Source: Torreya grandis (taxonomy: Eukaryota; Streptophyta; Pinopsida; Cupressales; Taxaceae). From it: a DNA stretch of 64,000 nt. The notes below the pieces were generated by a model that had not been told where the DNA came from, did not search any database, and was given only the letters and a program-made list of their open reading frames with translations. The stretch covers positions 1 through 64,000 of the forward strand of contig JARHVA010008418.1 of NCBI GenBank assembly GCA_037957365.1. Direction: 5' to 3'. Of the stretch, positions 35,991 through 49,060 are shown in pieces (within the stretch, counting starts at the first letter, position 1; each line of letters starts with the position of its first letter). Both the position numbers and the translations under genes were made by a program.

Positions 35991-38390
35991 AATTAGGGGT
36001 TATATGATTAGTATTAGACCTAGGGTATATCTTTCTCCTTAAAAAATTACTAATATAACTCAACAAACTCAACTTCCTTAGCTTTTTATGAAGACCTTAT
36101 GACCAATTTTGGCATGAAACTTGACAACAAATATGCCATTAAAGTACTTCAAATCTTTGAAATCATCCAACACTACAAGTTCATGCTCCAACTCACTTTA
36201 ATATTAGTCCCATTCGGTATTATAGAACTGTTGACTCACAAAATCACACCCTTAAGAGAGGATTGTTCAAACTTCTCCAAGTTTGGGGTAACATGGGATT
36301 AGTCCAAGGGTTGTGGGTGACCTATGGATGGAATAAACCTCTAGTTTATAGGGATAGCTCCCATTATGCATAAATTGAGTTAAATTCCTAATATTAATAC
36401 ATTTTTGGGGTGAAAGGGGAGAGATAGACATGAACTAAAATCTAAGATAATGGAGGTGATGTACTAATATTGACTCATCTACTCTAGTTGATCCTTAACC
36501 AACACTTTGTGAACCAATCAAGGAATAGTGACTGAAACAAATTTTATAATGATATCCTAAAAATAATTACTTCATGTGAATTATATGATGTATTTATGCA
36601 ACTTGAATTTAATGGATAAGATGTCTATTCAAGGCACTATCAACTAGATTACTCTTCAAACATAGTCACCAACACTTGACACATCACATGACCTACATAG
36701 AATATAATCCTAACAACTAGGTGAGAGTAATGAATTGAAAAGGAGAATGAAATTTTACCACTTTTAGAAATGAATAGCCAAATAACACACTAATATAGTA
36801 AGGAAATATTAAATAAACCTAATTTATTGATTTAAAAGGTTTTCAAGATACAGTTTGGGTAGAGTTTCATCATATCCAACTAAAGGATAAACACAATGGC
36901 CTTAGATCCTTAATTTATATAACATTGAGAAGGTTAGAGAGGTAAATATGGCATGTAATTGGAATGTGGAGTCCATAATTTATACTCATTGAATCCATCA
37001 TTAGTTATAAGCATGAACAATAGCTCTATGATCCCTCTATACATTTCCTCCATGGTTGGTTATCTTCAATGAATATATCATAAAGATATAGTGATAAAGG
37101 CTAATTAATACTTAGTTTAACCCATTAAAATCATGACCACACCAATTTTTTCAATTACCTTTTATTTTAATAGTTACAAAGGTGCATTATGCTCTAAATA
37201 GCCTCCACAAACCATTAAGTAACCCATTTCCCTTTTGCATGTCAAATAAGATTTGGAAAACTATCTTGTCCTCTATTATGGGGATGAGAAGTGTTCCTTA
37301 TCACCTTAATGAGTTAGTTACATGTTTTTTTATGAAAATTTAAGAACATACTTGTCATCCCTCTATGCCAATAGTCATCCTTCCTTGTTGACCATATAGG
37401 CCTATTAGGTAATCATGCCTAGTGACTATTTGGATGAACATGAAACTTGAATAGACACTTATGAATAGGTGAATAAGCATGTTATATGAATATAAAAGTA
37501 TATTATACCATGTATTTTTTCTTTCCAACATTACACACCTACAACACTTGTTCATTTTAAGTGACTAGGTCACCTCTTACTAGCATTTTTAGACTTACCC
37601 TTTGGTGCAAAACTACAAAGGTATTTATAAGAAGAATTGTGAATAGTTTGTGTATTGAAGTCATATAATATGAATCACACTACCTTTTCCATGGTATTAA
37701 ACCTTTCATAAATTTATGTTCCTTAAATTCATCACTAAACCCTACAAAATTAGTGTTTCTAATGGGCTCGTACAACTGTCCATACAGACCAATGCCATGG
37801 ATAGGATCTCAGAGTGAACTATTTGATTTAGGTGTCTCCTAAGCTATTCCAATGAATTTTGATGAAATTTTTTCAAAATGTATTTCATCAGGACATGATT
37901 AGGGTTTTAGGAAGGTTTAAGGGGGTCTGGGGTTTATAGTAATGGTTGATAAAGGTTAGGACCTTAACCTATGAACCAATGCCACTAGTTTATTATATAC
38001 AAGGCCCCTAAACTATCCCAAAATGATCAGAACCCCATGTAACTATTATATATAGTTATGATCTAATAGATTTTCTACTCAAGTGATAATTATACATTAT
38101 GTGCACTCTCAGGGTAGTTTTAGGCTAAAGTGACCAATTTTGATATTTCCTATACAAACCAATATTCCTCACACATATTAAACCCTTTAAATAACACTGC
38201 CTTGAGAGAGGAGTTAGGACAATAGGCCTAAAAGTAGAGTTCCTAGGTTTTGACTTAAAAATAGAGTTATGATGTACTTGGAAACCCTTTTTAGTATGAA
38301 ATCCATATTTTAGGAACTTTATATTATCTATGTTGGCTTGATTAAGCCACTTATTTCTTCTTTATATACACATAACCCTCTAATTAGGCA
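35991..38390. other. Between gypsy-A Gag and the right repeat; leader or more LTR
   Basis: 2.4 kb with no recognisable protein. It could be the 5' leader of gypsy-A or, as I favour, the left part of a longer right LTR whose counterpart on the left was lost with the copia-1 insertion. No primer-binding site could be identified to settle this. Confidence 0.5.
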
Positions 38391-41300
38391 CCTAGGCATG
38401 TCTACAAGGGGCTATTAGACATGTAAACCTCTATAGGGTGTTGTTATATAACTCTTTGAGACCAATGGATCCATATCCCTCCTTAAAAACATATATAATA
38501 TGTAGACCTCTTCCAATATCTTGCTTATAGACTTAGAGCATTTCTATTCAAGCCTGATCTATATATTGCATACCTTACATGTGCCAACCAATAGACCATT
38601 TGGGTGTCCATGTGACTTGGGGAGACCATGAAGATTATTTCAAGGCCCAACTACCTCATTTGGAAGCATTTGAGGGTGAAATTTCCACATCAGTCCTTAA
38701 TCAAGGTTTAGAGAGGGTTTTGATGGTGTACATCTTAAAGATGGTTCATAGAGTATAGGCCTCAAAACTAAAACATTCTACCATATATTTTTAGCCCATA
38801 GATCCCTTTAAATCTCTTTAATATATCATGGTCCCATGTAGATTGCATAGTGAGTACTAAGTGAAATTTGGTGACTTTAGAGCTCTTTGATAGGTATTTT
38901 ATATAAGTTGTAGTGTTAAGGATTATTAATAGAGATGAGATCCTTAATATAACTCTTTAATCCATGTATATTTAGTGAAAAATGGTCCCAAAATTCACCT
39001 AAAATAAGTCAACTTGAGTCATTTTGGCATGTGAAATATGATTTTTTGAGTTGGTTGCTTCACATGGAAGACTAGGATAGTGGAGTTCAAGAGGGGTGGC
39101 AAGACCAAATTTGACTAATTCTTTGATTTTACCTATCCAAGACACATTTTTATGGACTTTAATAATCAATATACACCTTCTCATGTCCTGAAGTCTATTT
39201 TTGGTTTTTGGATCTCCCACTAAGGTGGAGATGGGGTCTTGAGGCCTAAGGGTGGTTCTAAGCATTATTAGGCCTAACTAAGTCTTAGAACCTTAAGTAA
39301 TTTATATGTGTATTTTTGGCCTAAAAATGATACTATCACCTTGATACATTTTATTTACACCCTATATACTTGAATTTATCTACCCAATCACTATATATCT
39401 CTCTCTCATGTAGGTCTACTCTAACCATCACTATGTAGTGCAAGTGATTGAACTAGTTGGTGTTAAAGACCTGAGTAATATATGTTATCTCTCTATAATG
39501 ATATAATTAGGGATCTTAGGTAAAATGTTCTCAATATCTTACCATATCCTTTGGGATTGGATTCCTCATATCTTCTATCAAATCCCACATATACAAACAT
39601 GCACAGACCTATATGTCTTGAGTATTTAACCTAGACTAGGAAACTACTTGGATTGATCACACCGTTGAAAATAATAAAAAATATGAACATCATAAAAAAT
39701 GGGGTGATATTATCACTTATTTACATTATCATTATTATAATTTATACATCCTAACTGGTTAGGCAAACTTGGGTGTATCTAGGCCACTATTCGTGACTAA
39801 ATTAATTTGTTTGGTCACCCCTTTAAAAATATTTGTCCTTGGCAACATGATCTCTATGATATAACCACCATATTAGTCTAATTTCTCTACTCTATGGAAT
39901 ATTACATATCATATTCAAATTTGGAGGCATACCATTTATAGTTATGAGCTTGGTGATCTTGGTGTATGATTGTCAATGGTGCCTTTTCATAGGATGAATT
40001 GAGCAAAATGAGGGCTTCCATACCATGTTTGAGACCTATTTTAACTCTCTTGAACTTCAATTTTTGTCCTCAATATAATCATATTTGTAACACATGGAAC
40101 ATGCTTTCATTTCATAGGATCAACAATCTGGTGGTCTAGGAGAAACACTTTTAATGCTAAGTTTAAGTTAACCTTTTTGACTTGGTTAGAGTTTATCAAT
40201 GGTACTCACACTTTAATAGGAATTTTTATCATAGTCTCAATGGTTCTTGATAGTAATATACAAAATTTTGACCTATTTTCCATGCCTTGGGCTTGGTTAG
40301 AAAGGTTAAAACTTGTAGGTGATAGTCATAGGCCTTTATGGAGTTCTAAGTTTGGAAACCAAGGCCTATTTATAGTTGAAATAATTTGATGGAACTATGA
40401 CATAGGATATACCTTTTTAGAGATTCCATAATGACTATTGAATCATGTTCAATACCTATTAAGGGGACCATAGACACCCGTATTGACACTTTTAATAGGG
40501 CAATACATTTGTATTTGGTTACATGGACACATGAAGGGAGGATTTGAAACCTAGGATTCTATAAACACCTTGACTTCTACTAATGAACCTTAACCTCTAT
40601 AAAACATGTCTGTGAAGGCATTGGAGGACTACTTCATGGTTTCTTGCCTATGAGTGAAATAATGAGGTCTAATATTTTTAAGGAGAGACTCTTCCACATG
40701 TGTTCATGATACCTTTTTTTCCTCTATGGTTCTCCAAAAACCTTCAACAGTCATCACCATAAACACTTAATTCATATTTGCAGTGAGGTTCAATTACACA
40801 AACAATCTCATTTGAAGGTAAAACCTTGGGAGAGTTTAATGTTCATTTCATTACTCCACTTTAGCTAATGAATCAAGAATATCTAAATAACTCTGGTAAA
40901 CCACATTAAACCTCAAACTAGTATCCATTCTTAGATATATGTGTTGGAGGTCATACATCATCAAGAAAACTCGTCTATAGTATGTAACTTATGATAACTT
41001 AGAGGATTATTACTCACATAGACACATGTGTGTGAACTATGGGTGGATAATGCAATGGTAGGACCTTGAATACTTTTATAAAGCACACAAAACCACCATT
41101 TTATTTAAAAATCTAGAAACACATTGAAACCATTTCATTTTGGACCTTGTGTGGATGTAAAAGGCTAGTCTAACTACCTTAGATTTTTAACCATTGTGCA
41201 TAAAGCATGATCCATAATTTTTTAAAACAATGTCAAGAATCAAAATTACATTATACCCCCTTAGTTTATCCATGATCTTAGGCCACCATATTCTCTCTCT

Positions 41301-42340
41301 TTTCCATACTAAACAAGAACCTGAGGTGTTACCCATGGCTACCAAGGAGGACAATGGGAAGAAGGGGTCAAGTTTTTACCCTTTTTTACTTAAAACTCAT
41401 AAATTTTATTACATGGTATCTATACCAAGATTAACATATATTTCCCATACATTTCATGATTAGGTTCTTACTGTATGGATCTATGCTCACTTGAAAACAC
41501 ATGAAAAACACTAGTTTCTTACACTTTCTCAAGTTTTTAGACATCAAAACGTTATTGGTGGGTAGGAAGAGAGAAATGAGGGGGAAAGAAACATTTCAAA
41601 ACATGAATTATGGTTGAGGGGAGTTTAAAATCCATTCTTTTCCACCTATGGGCCCCCTTAATGGATAATAAAGTATTTGACTTATGAAAAAACATCCCTT
41701 AGCCTATTAAATTATTTGATCATGGCATTATGGTAATAATGGAGGCCTTTGAATGTGTAATTGATGGTCTTAGTTGTGTTTTTGGGTTAAACTAGAATCA
41801 TTATATGGTCAAACACCTATTTTGAATGAAATAGATATGATCTCAAGTGAAATTTCAAATAGGGGTTACCTTAATATCTATCTAAAGACCTTAAAACATG
41901 CTAAAGACTTAAAGAAGGTTACCACCTATTATTTATAACATATTTAATCCTCTGATTTTTCCTTATCTTAAAATATTTTAACATACTTAGATGAATTAAT
42001 GATAGTTCATGAGTTGTAACATTGTTCATCTTCCATATGAGTAATTTTGGACTATTAGGACCATTACAAGGCATGTTATAAATTGCCACACATAACTAAC
42101 ACAAAGAGAGTACTAGACACAAGCTCAAATAGGGTGAAAAAAGATAATCACCATGATATTCTCTACCATTGTACATCACTTGAAATTGTTGCTTTGGTCT
42201 TGATGACTAGTGATCCCCTTTTGACCTACCTTAACACTTCAAGAGATATGAGAAGGTTGACCATAGGTGAGCTTTGGTAATCATGGCATAGGTTGATTCC
42301 ATTCTAATCCTAAGGGTATAAAGATTCAACCAATACTTTA
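38391..42340 (-). repeat. gypsy-A 5' LTR (right copy)
   Basis: Direct-repeat partner of 25,886-29,860, matching from CCTAGGCATGTCT to about CCTAAGGGTATAAA (42,309). Similarity is lost at 42,325-42,348, where LINE sequence begins. Open frames such as 38,999-39,265 and 40,177-40,389 are LTR sequence. Confidence 0.85.
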
Positions 42341-43690
42341 AAGAATCATTAATGATAACTATGGGAGCTTTGTTTCTAGAAGACAAATCATGGATGGCAT
42401 TATAACTATACATGAGGCCATCCAGTCTACACACTTATAATAAATAGTGTATCTTTATCAAACTAGACTGTAATAAGGCTTATGAAAAAGTCTCATAGAG
42501 ATTTTTGATGAAAAATCTTGAAAAATTTGGGTTTAACCCTATCTTTGGGAACCTTATTTATAACTACATATTTACCACCAATATTTATATGATAATCAAT
42601 GGAGTACCCAAAGGCTATTTCTCTACCACTATAGGGTTAAGATAGGGGGATCCAATATCTCCATACTTGTTCATCATACTTATAGAAATGATAAGGAGAC
42701 ACACTCAAGAAGCTAAAACTCAAGGCCTGATCCATGAAATCATAGTTTCTCAAAGTATCAGGTTGGTTATGCATGAGAAATTCACTAATGACACTTTTTT
42801 ACCTAGTGAAGCTTTAATATATGAAATCATGACTTTCAATAATATACTTATGGATTATGATAAAATCTCTAATCAGTGTGCTAATTTCTCCAAAAACTTG
42901 ATCTTATTTTTAAACACACAAGTGGATTTGCAAAAAAAGATGTCTTGTATACTAGGATGTAAGATAAGCTCTTTACGTTCCACACATTTGGGTATTCCCC
43001 TATTTTGTGTCAAACTTAAGGTAAATTTCTAAAAGCCACACATTGATAGAATCCAAAAGAAATTGGTAGGATGGAAAGGTCATATCCTTTCTCAAGCTAT
43101 CAAGCTTCAAATGCTCAAAAGTTCAATCTAAAGCATCTTGATATATTTCATGTCTATTTTTAAGTTTCTAATAAAAATTGTTGATAAGATAGATTATATT
43201 AAACACAACTTTTTATGGAAAGGATTGAAAGATAAATTCAAATTATCACTAGTCTAATGGGATAAAACATGTCTTCCAAAATCTAATGGAGGATTGAGCC
43301 TTGAAAATTTGAGAAATATGAACATAACCCTTCTACCTAAATTGAGATGAAAAATACTAAAAGAAGACAAGTAGTAGACTCGCAGTATCAAGGCAAAGTA
43401 CTTGTAAGGAAATAATAAGGATTAATTTCTCTAAGAAGATGGTCTAAATGATGGATCAACTAGTTATAAATCTATTTTATGTGGAAAAAGGATCCCTCAA
43501 AAAGGATGTGTTGTGGTCTTAATTTTCACCCATGGAGAGGGTTATTCAAGCTTTCACCTACTAAGCCACAAAATGGGAACAACCTCAAGTTTTGGGTATC
43601 CTATAATGAGGTTGAGCCTTCAAAGAGGGCTGGTTCCCTTGGATCTATCACCTAAACTAATCTCTTGCTTGGAAAAGGGAGAGAAATAAA
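42340..43690 (+). pseudogene. L1-type LINE reverse transcriptase, truncated (fossil)
   Basis: Plus strand, opening inside the RT with INDNYGSFVSRRQIMDGIIT (about 42,350). Motif A region: LDCNKAYEKVS (about 42,465-42,500). Motif B region: GLR*GDPISPYLFIILIEM (42,633-42,690). Motif C, usually FADD, is FTNDT (42,781-42,795), so a catalytic Asp is lost. Farther on HLGIPLF (about 42,988), NFLWKGLKDKFKLSL (about 43,204) and PKSNGGLSLENLRNMNI (about 43,277) match the post-RT part of plant L1 elements. Both the 5' part (endonuclease) and the 3' tail are missing, and no poly-A was seen. It abuts the gypsy-A LTR. Confidence 0.9.
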
Positions 43691-46150
43691 TAATAATGCT
43701 TGAAAACATGTAAAAGGATGTGATGCACCAAAGTTTTAAACACTTATAATCACATAAGACACACTATGAGACACTTTCAATCTTGAAAATATCACTTCAC
43801 TAACTTTTTGATTAGCTTTCACATAATTATTTCACAAAAAGGCTTGAATTAGCTATCAATCTAGCATGGGAGGGTAGTTGTACACTTCCCAAACTAGTTA
43901 CTAGACTATATATAGTACTTAGAATGACCTGTTAGAGTAGGAAAAAACTTACTAAAGGTGAGAAAACTTAGATAGAGGTAAAGGAAATAATACATTCACT
44001 TAACCACATCAATGAATTCATAGAACACATTTAAACTTATCTATGCAACTGGAGGAATTCAGTGTTTTATTGCATCAAATAGGTGTTACAATACAAATCT
44101 TGGCATAGCCTGGGCATGACAAAGGCATAAGAGTCTCTTTATTTGGGGATAAATGGGATATATATTAAAAAATGGGAAAAGAGAAAGGGAAGTGAGCATA
44201 TATAAATAAATAAATGAGGTCCAACCAATTTTTGGAGTCCCAACCACCTTTCAATTGATTAATACTAATTTTGCCTCTGAATTAACCATTCATTTAAATT
44301 CCTTTGATTGTCTTAGAGACACACTAGAAGATAAGAACTTGCTAAGGATGATGAGTCATTGTCTGCTTAAAAGGGAAAAGTCCCTAAAGACCCTAAAATG
44401 TATTAAATGATCCATCCATCTTCTTAATGAGTTTATAGCACCATGATTTATCATGGTATGTCCTTTATGTTATTAGACAATCACTTAAAGTCATTCATTG
44501 GTGGATATTCTAACATTACATTCATAATCAACATTTTTCCTTTATTCCAAACCATGAACATAGGTCCACTATAGATGAAAACCAATCCCTTTATTGGTTT
44601 TCATATATCCATAATTAAAATGAATATCTATAAGCTAGGGTTTCTTGATCATGAATAAGATGTAAAACTTACATCTAAAATATTTTGAGAGGTCTTAGTT
44701 GAGCTCTAATGGTAATCTATGATTTTGTAGGATTTGTTTTTAGTAACCTAGATCATATTTAATATCACATTTATAAATTTTCTTGATTAGGTGGTGAAAT
44801 CCTTTGATCTAACATGTTTGCTTATATGGCATTCCTTTGGGTTGATTTAATTCATTTTAAATCTTGACATATTTTTGCCTTGGAGACATGTCCTCATCCT
44901 ATGTCCTCATGAAACCTAATTGAATATGCTTCTTCTATCTCGTTGGGAGTCTTTTGGATTCAACCTTCATCATTATCTATTGATATGCATTATTCTTTCT
45001 AGATCATGCCACTTGGTAGTCCCACATTGATCTTTGTCTCAACTTTAAAAAATTTGATACTTTTTAGTCCTACATGCTTCTTGTGGACCTTACTATCAAT
45101 ATATAATTGGTTAACATGCAAATGCCACATGGTAGACTTGCATGTGATTTGGGTTCATCAAATTCTTGACTTTGATCCACACCATAGATTTTATTTTTTA
45201 CAACTAAATGTACTCTATTAATATTTAATCTACTAGATCAAATGTGGACTATTGATATCCACTTGAATAATATGATCAAATACAAGCCATCGATATACTT
45301 ATGAGTTCATCATAATTATGGTGCTTGTCAACTTCATGTTCATCCTCAGGATCCTCTAACCTTTTGACCTTGAGCTCATCATTGATATTCGATTGCATGA
45401 TTAAACAAACACCACAGATATTTATTAATTTATTGACTTCATGATCACTCATGTGCCATTGATCTTTGCTCCAATCATCCAAGATCATGCCATTTGGTAG
45501 GCCTACAATCAACTTGAAACTTGTTTAAGTATTTTAAATCTAAAAAGTTACTTCTTGTAGCTTTAACTTGACATCTTTGGGCATGTCCCATAGTATTAGA
45601 TCATTTGTTAAGGATTGTATCTTGAGAAAAAAAAACTCCTCAAGATACCAAACTTGAAAGGGTTATTCATGTCATATGATACACCATTTTCATGCAATCC
45701 TTTAGCTTTGGTTGGATCCAAGTACACTTATAAAATGCATAATCAAACTAACTTGTTCCTTCCTGCATGACATGATAAGATAGTCTGATCCTTAATAATC
45801 ACATTAAAGAATTTTTAAGATCAAATCATTGACTCATGACATAATTGGCATGATATGGAAAGTTTCAAATGGTATAGATGATCATTTGACCTATGAGGTC
45901 AAGATTATCAACATTTTGTTAACTCGACTGAGAAGCATGCATGTTATGTTTGTGAACTAGAATATTTACATTACTATTAGACTCATAAACAAAGACAAAT
46001 ATAATCCATGATAGAAATAAACCTTTTGACCTGAAATAAGATAGCTATTCCATGAAGACAAGGAAGAAAACACATAAAATAGGGAAACTAACCTAAAAAA
46101 TAAAGTGTGCAAATGAAGCACTTATTTGGGATAAAACATAAACAAACTAA
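43691..46150. other. Unassigned stretch between LINE and gypsy-B
   Basis: No recognisable protein. By position it should contain the 3' LTR of gypsy-B, but that partner LTR lies outside the window or is lost, so this cannot be tested. A repeated GATCATGCCA(C/T)TTGGTAG motif occurs at about 45,003 and 45,484. Frames at 45,006-45,221 and 45,276-45,512 resemble nothing known. Confidence 0.5.
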
Positions 46151-46214
46151 TGTTCTAGAATAATACTTAGAGGAAAGAAAACAAATGAATTATGTAAAAG
46201 GAACCTAACTCTTC

Positions 46215-47330
46215 AATAACAATGTTTGAGATGTATCCCATTAACTAAGATAGGAAGTTCCTTGCCATCCATCTTTGCAAGTTGGAAGTTCTTGTGGGAT
46301 TGTAGCTGGAGATTGTGTATGGACCACTCCAAAGAGAGTCAAAATTTGTATGCCTTCCTATTTTATCTCTATCCTTATCCCATTTGAGGAACAAATCTCT
46401 TTCTTTGAAACTTTGTGAATAATCTTTATTTTCAAAGGCTCTCTTTACTTGTGCTTGGTGGGTTTTCATGGCTAAAATGGATTGAGTTTGAACCTCATCT
46501 AGGTCCATAATCTTAGCATATTTGATCTCCATTGGTTCATTCTCCAACAAATTAATTTGATGCATTAGTTCTATAGTAGTAAACTCAAGAGAAATAGGTA
46601 ATCTTGCTTCATTACCATATACCAACTTGTATGGAGAATTGGCTATTAGTCTTTTGTAGGTGATCTTATAAACCCATAGTGTTGATTTAAACTTAAGATA
46701 CCATGACCTCTGATATCTTCAATAATCCTTCTTATGATATTTAACAGGTTCTTATTTATGTACTCAACAAGGCCATTCCCATATGTATAGTCATTTGATA
46801 AAGTGCTGAGATAAACACCATGTTGAATAGCCCATTGGATGATCATAGTGTCCATAAAGGCCATAGAATTGTCATAAATAATAGTTGAAGGAAATCAAAA
46901 TCTAGTAACCAAACCTTCTTAGAAATATAGAACATTAAAATAATTTACTTCTTTCGATGCTAGTGCTTATGTACATATATTGAAATAATATTTAAAATTT
47001 AGTATCCATTTATGTCCTAAACTTGAAATGGTATTAATGAGACCAATAAATTCCAATCCCCATTGAATGAATGACTGGTCCACTACAATTGGTTGGAGAG
47101 GTAAGGTTGCGAGTTTTATTTATCCTACAAACATAACACACTATTTACACTTTTTAACCCATGCATGACAATAACCAAATATGCTAGGATAATAATAGCC
47201 ACCTATCATGATCTTGAGGGCTATGGTCCTTGTAGAATAGCACCCTCCACCATGTCCATCATGGAAACCTTCAAGAAATTTTTGTGTTTGGTTTGGCTCT
47301 ATACATATTATCAACATGCCATTGATATAT
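46215..47330 (-). pseudogene. gypsy-B integrase (fossil)
   Basis: Minus strand. The H2C2 zinc region reads HGGGCYSTRTIALKIM then HAWVKKCK*CVMF (about 47,260-47,130). The core has IQWGLEFIGLINTISSLGHK (about 47,070-47,010), and FPSTIIYDNSMAFMD keeps the second Asp (about 46,895-46,850). HGVYLSTLSNDYTYGNGLVE (46,822-46,763) and NLLNIIRRIIED follow. The C-terminal part, open from 46,625 to 46,245, has YGNEARLPISLEF, LKWDKDRDKIGRHTNFDSLW and SGPYTISSY. Integrase inserts the element's cDNA; stops separate the blocks here. Confidence 0.88.
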
Positions 47331-47559
47331 TTCTTAAATAAAACATCATTAATAAGGAGAAATGGAATTTATTACAATCTAAAATATCTTATTTTTGAAG
47401 TAGTTAGATTATTGGGATAAATAACAGCCTAGAGAAATCTTACCAAGTCATGAAACTAGATGGAAGGTGAGGTATGATCAACTACAAATTATTCATTATT
47501 TGACACTAAAACCACCTCATTAGTTTCTTGAGAGTCTTGGGCTAGATGGTCACAAAGTC

Positions 47560-48170
47560 CTTTGCCTCTAATCAACTTTTTGACCTTGATTTCCACATCA
47601 TACTCCATTACCTTTTTTATCCAACCAACTCTTTTCTCATTTATGTATTTTTTTCAAGAGAAACTCCTTGATACTTGGATGGGTAACCATTAGTTGTATC
47701 TTATTGTTAGACAGAAAATATTTAAATTCAATGAGAGACCTTATAACTAAAAGTACATATTTTTCAACAAAAGAGTACCTTGTTTCATACTCTTCCAAGC
47801 CTTGAATAAAGAAGGCCAATGGATACTCTAAATCCTCATAATTCTATTTCATAAGAATGCCTAAACTGGTGTCTACATTAGCATAAGTATAAAAGATAAA
47901 ATACCTTATGAAATCTAGGTTAATGAGTGTAGGAGCACTAATTATGGCCTTCTTGATCTTCTTAAAACTCTTTACTCCTTCCTTGGACCAGAGAAAAATC
48001 TGATTCTTCTTTAGCATGGTTGTAAGTGGCCTAGCTAAAGTAGAAAAATCTGAAATATATCTTCTTATAAAGTTGTTTTTCCCTAAGATGATTTGCAAAG
48101 TCTTCTGGTGTTTGCACAAATAAATTTAAATAATTGAATCTATCCTTTCAAGATCTATACTCAAACCATA
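47560..48170 (-). pseudogene. gypsy-B RNase H and connection region (fossil)
   Basis: On the minus strand LGKNNFIRRYISDFSTLARP (about 48,085-48,025), KGV-like continuation and FLWSKEGVKSFKKIKKAI (about 48,000-47,945) follow RT. Then come MAFFIQGLEEYETRYSFVEK and NNKIQLMVTHPSIKEFLL (47,819-47,655), the RNase H end. It would degrade the RNA template. Stops at about 47,843 and 48,123 break the frame. Confidence 0.82.
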
Positions 48171-49060
48171 TTATTAAATCACATGCCCAAGGAACTTAAC
48201 TTCATGAACTAAGAAGAAACACTTTTTGGGATTTAGAGACACCCCAAATTTCCTACACATTTCAAACACTTGATTAAGGTAAACCATTTGCTCACTTGCA
48301 CTCTTTGAGAACATTATTATATCATCTAAATAAATAAGTATAAACCTATTAACAAGGCTTTGAAATGACATATCCATGGCTCTATGAAAGGTTTTTATAG
48401 AATTAGATAAACCAAAGGTCATATTTCTATATGCAAATGTCCCCCACTTTGTAGTGAATGTTTCCTTGAATTGGTCTTCTTCCTTGACCAAAATCTGATT
48501 GTAACCAATATATCCATCAAATAAAGAAAATCATAGATGGTAATGGATAGTGATCTTTAAGAGAGGCCTCATTCAAATCCATTGGCACACTTTAGTATAC
48601 TATTTATAAAATTTGTTCCATACATGGCAATGGATATTGATATTTAAGAGAGGCCTTGTTCAAATCATAAAAGTCAACACATAGCCTAGTGTCATCATTC
48701 TTCTTTCATACTAGAACAAGGTTTTCCACTCCATTTGAGTCCTTGATTGGAAACATAATAGCTAAATCTATAATCTTATGAAGCTTAGCTCTCATCAAAG
48801 GCTCAAGCTTTGGATTGATAGGCCTTTGTATTTGTCTCATTGGTTTAGTTTTAACCTCTAACTCAATGGTGTGTTGAGATAGACTTGGATAAAATCCCTT
48901 GAGATCACCATATTGACATGAAAACACATAAACAAAAATTGTACATAATTCAATGAAATCTTTCTTTTGTGAAGGAGTGCATACCTTATACAACATCAAG
49001 TTCCTACTAGTTACAATCTCCACATTAGCATAGTGTTTCCCTTTCATTGACAAATAGGAC
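48171..49060 (-). pseudogene. gypsy-B reverse transcriptase, YLDD kept (fossil)
   Basis: Minus strand. FYPSLSQHTIELEVKTKPMR and QRPINPKLEPLMRAKLHKI (about 48,890-48,760) open the RT. From 48,491, QFKETFTTKWGTFAYRNMTF, GLSNSIKTFHRAMDMSFQSL and IYLDDIIMFSKS follow; the catalytic YLDD lies at 48,321-48,332. NPKKCFFLVHEVKFLGHVI closes the block at 48,174. Between the two blocks a short stretch (about 48,492-48,705) has frame changes and a local duplication of ATGGTAATGGATA/ATGGCAATGGATA sequence (48,538 and 48,625). This is the best preserved enzyme region in the window. Confidence 0.92.

Larger units (their letters stand above)
25886..42340 (-). mobile_element. Ty3/gypsy LTR retrotransposon gypsy-A with giant LTRs, decayed
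   Basis: Two direct repeats of about 4 kb (25,886-29,860 and 38,391-42,340) flank a minus-strand gypsy gag-pol. The repeats are alignable along their whole length with rough identity near 80 percent by eye, for example CTCATTTGGAAGCATTTGAGGG at 26,148 and 38,656. The left repeat begins exactly at the end of copia-1, and the matching site in the right repeat (CACCTAGGCATG, 38,389) is inside a longer sequence, so the true LTR may extend further left than 38,391. The right end is cut by the LINE junction. No target duplication or clear primer site could be found. Confidence 0.82.

Noticed and set aside
45276..45512. 78-codon minus-strand frame with DPEDEHEVDKHH
   Set aside because: Acidic and superficially protein-like, but isolated, with no start context or homologous pattern, and located in probable LTR material.
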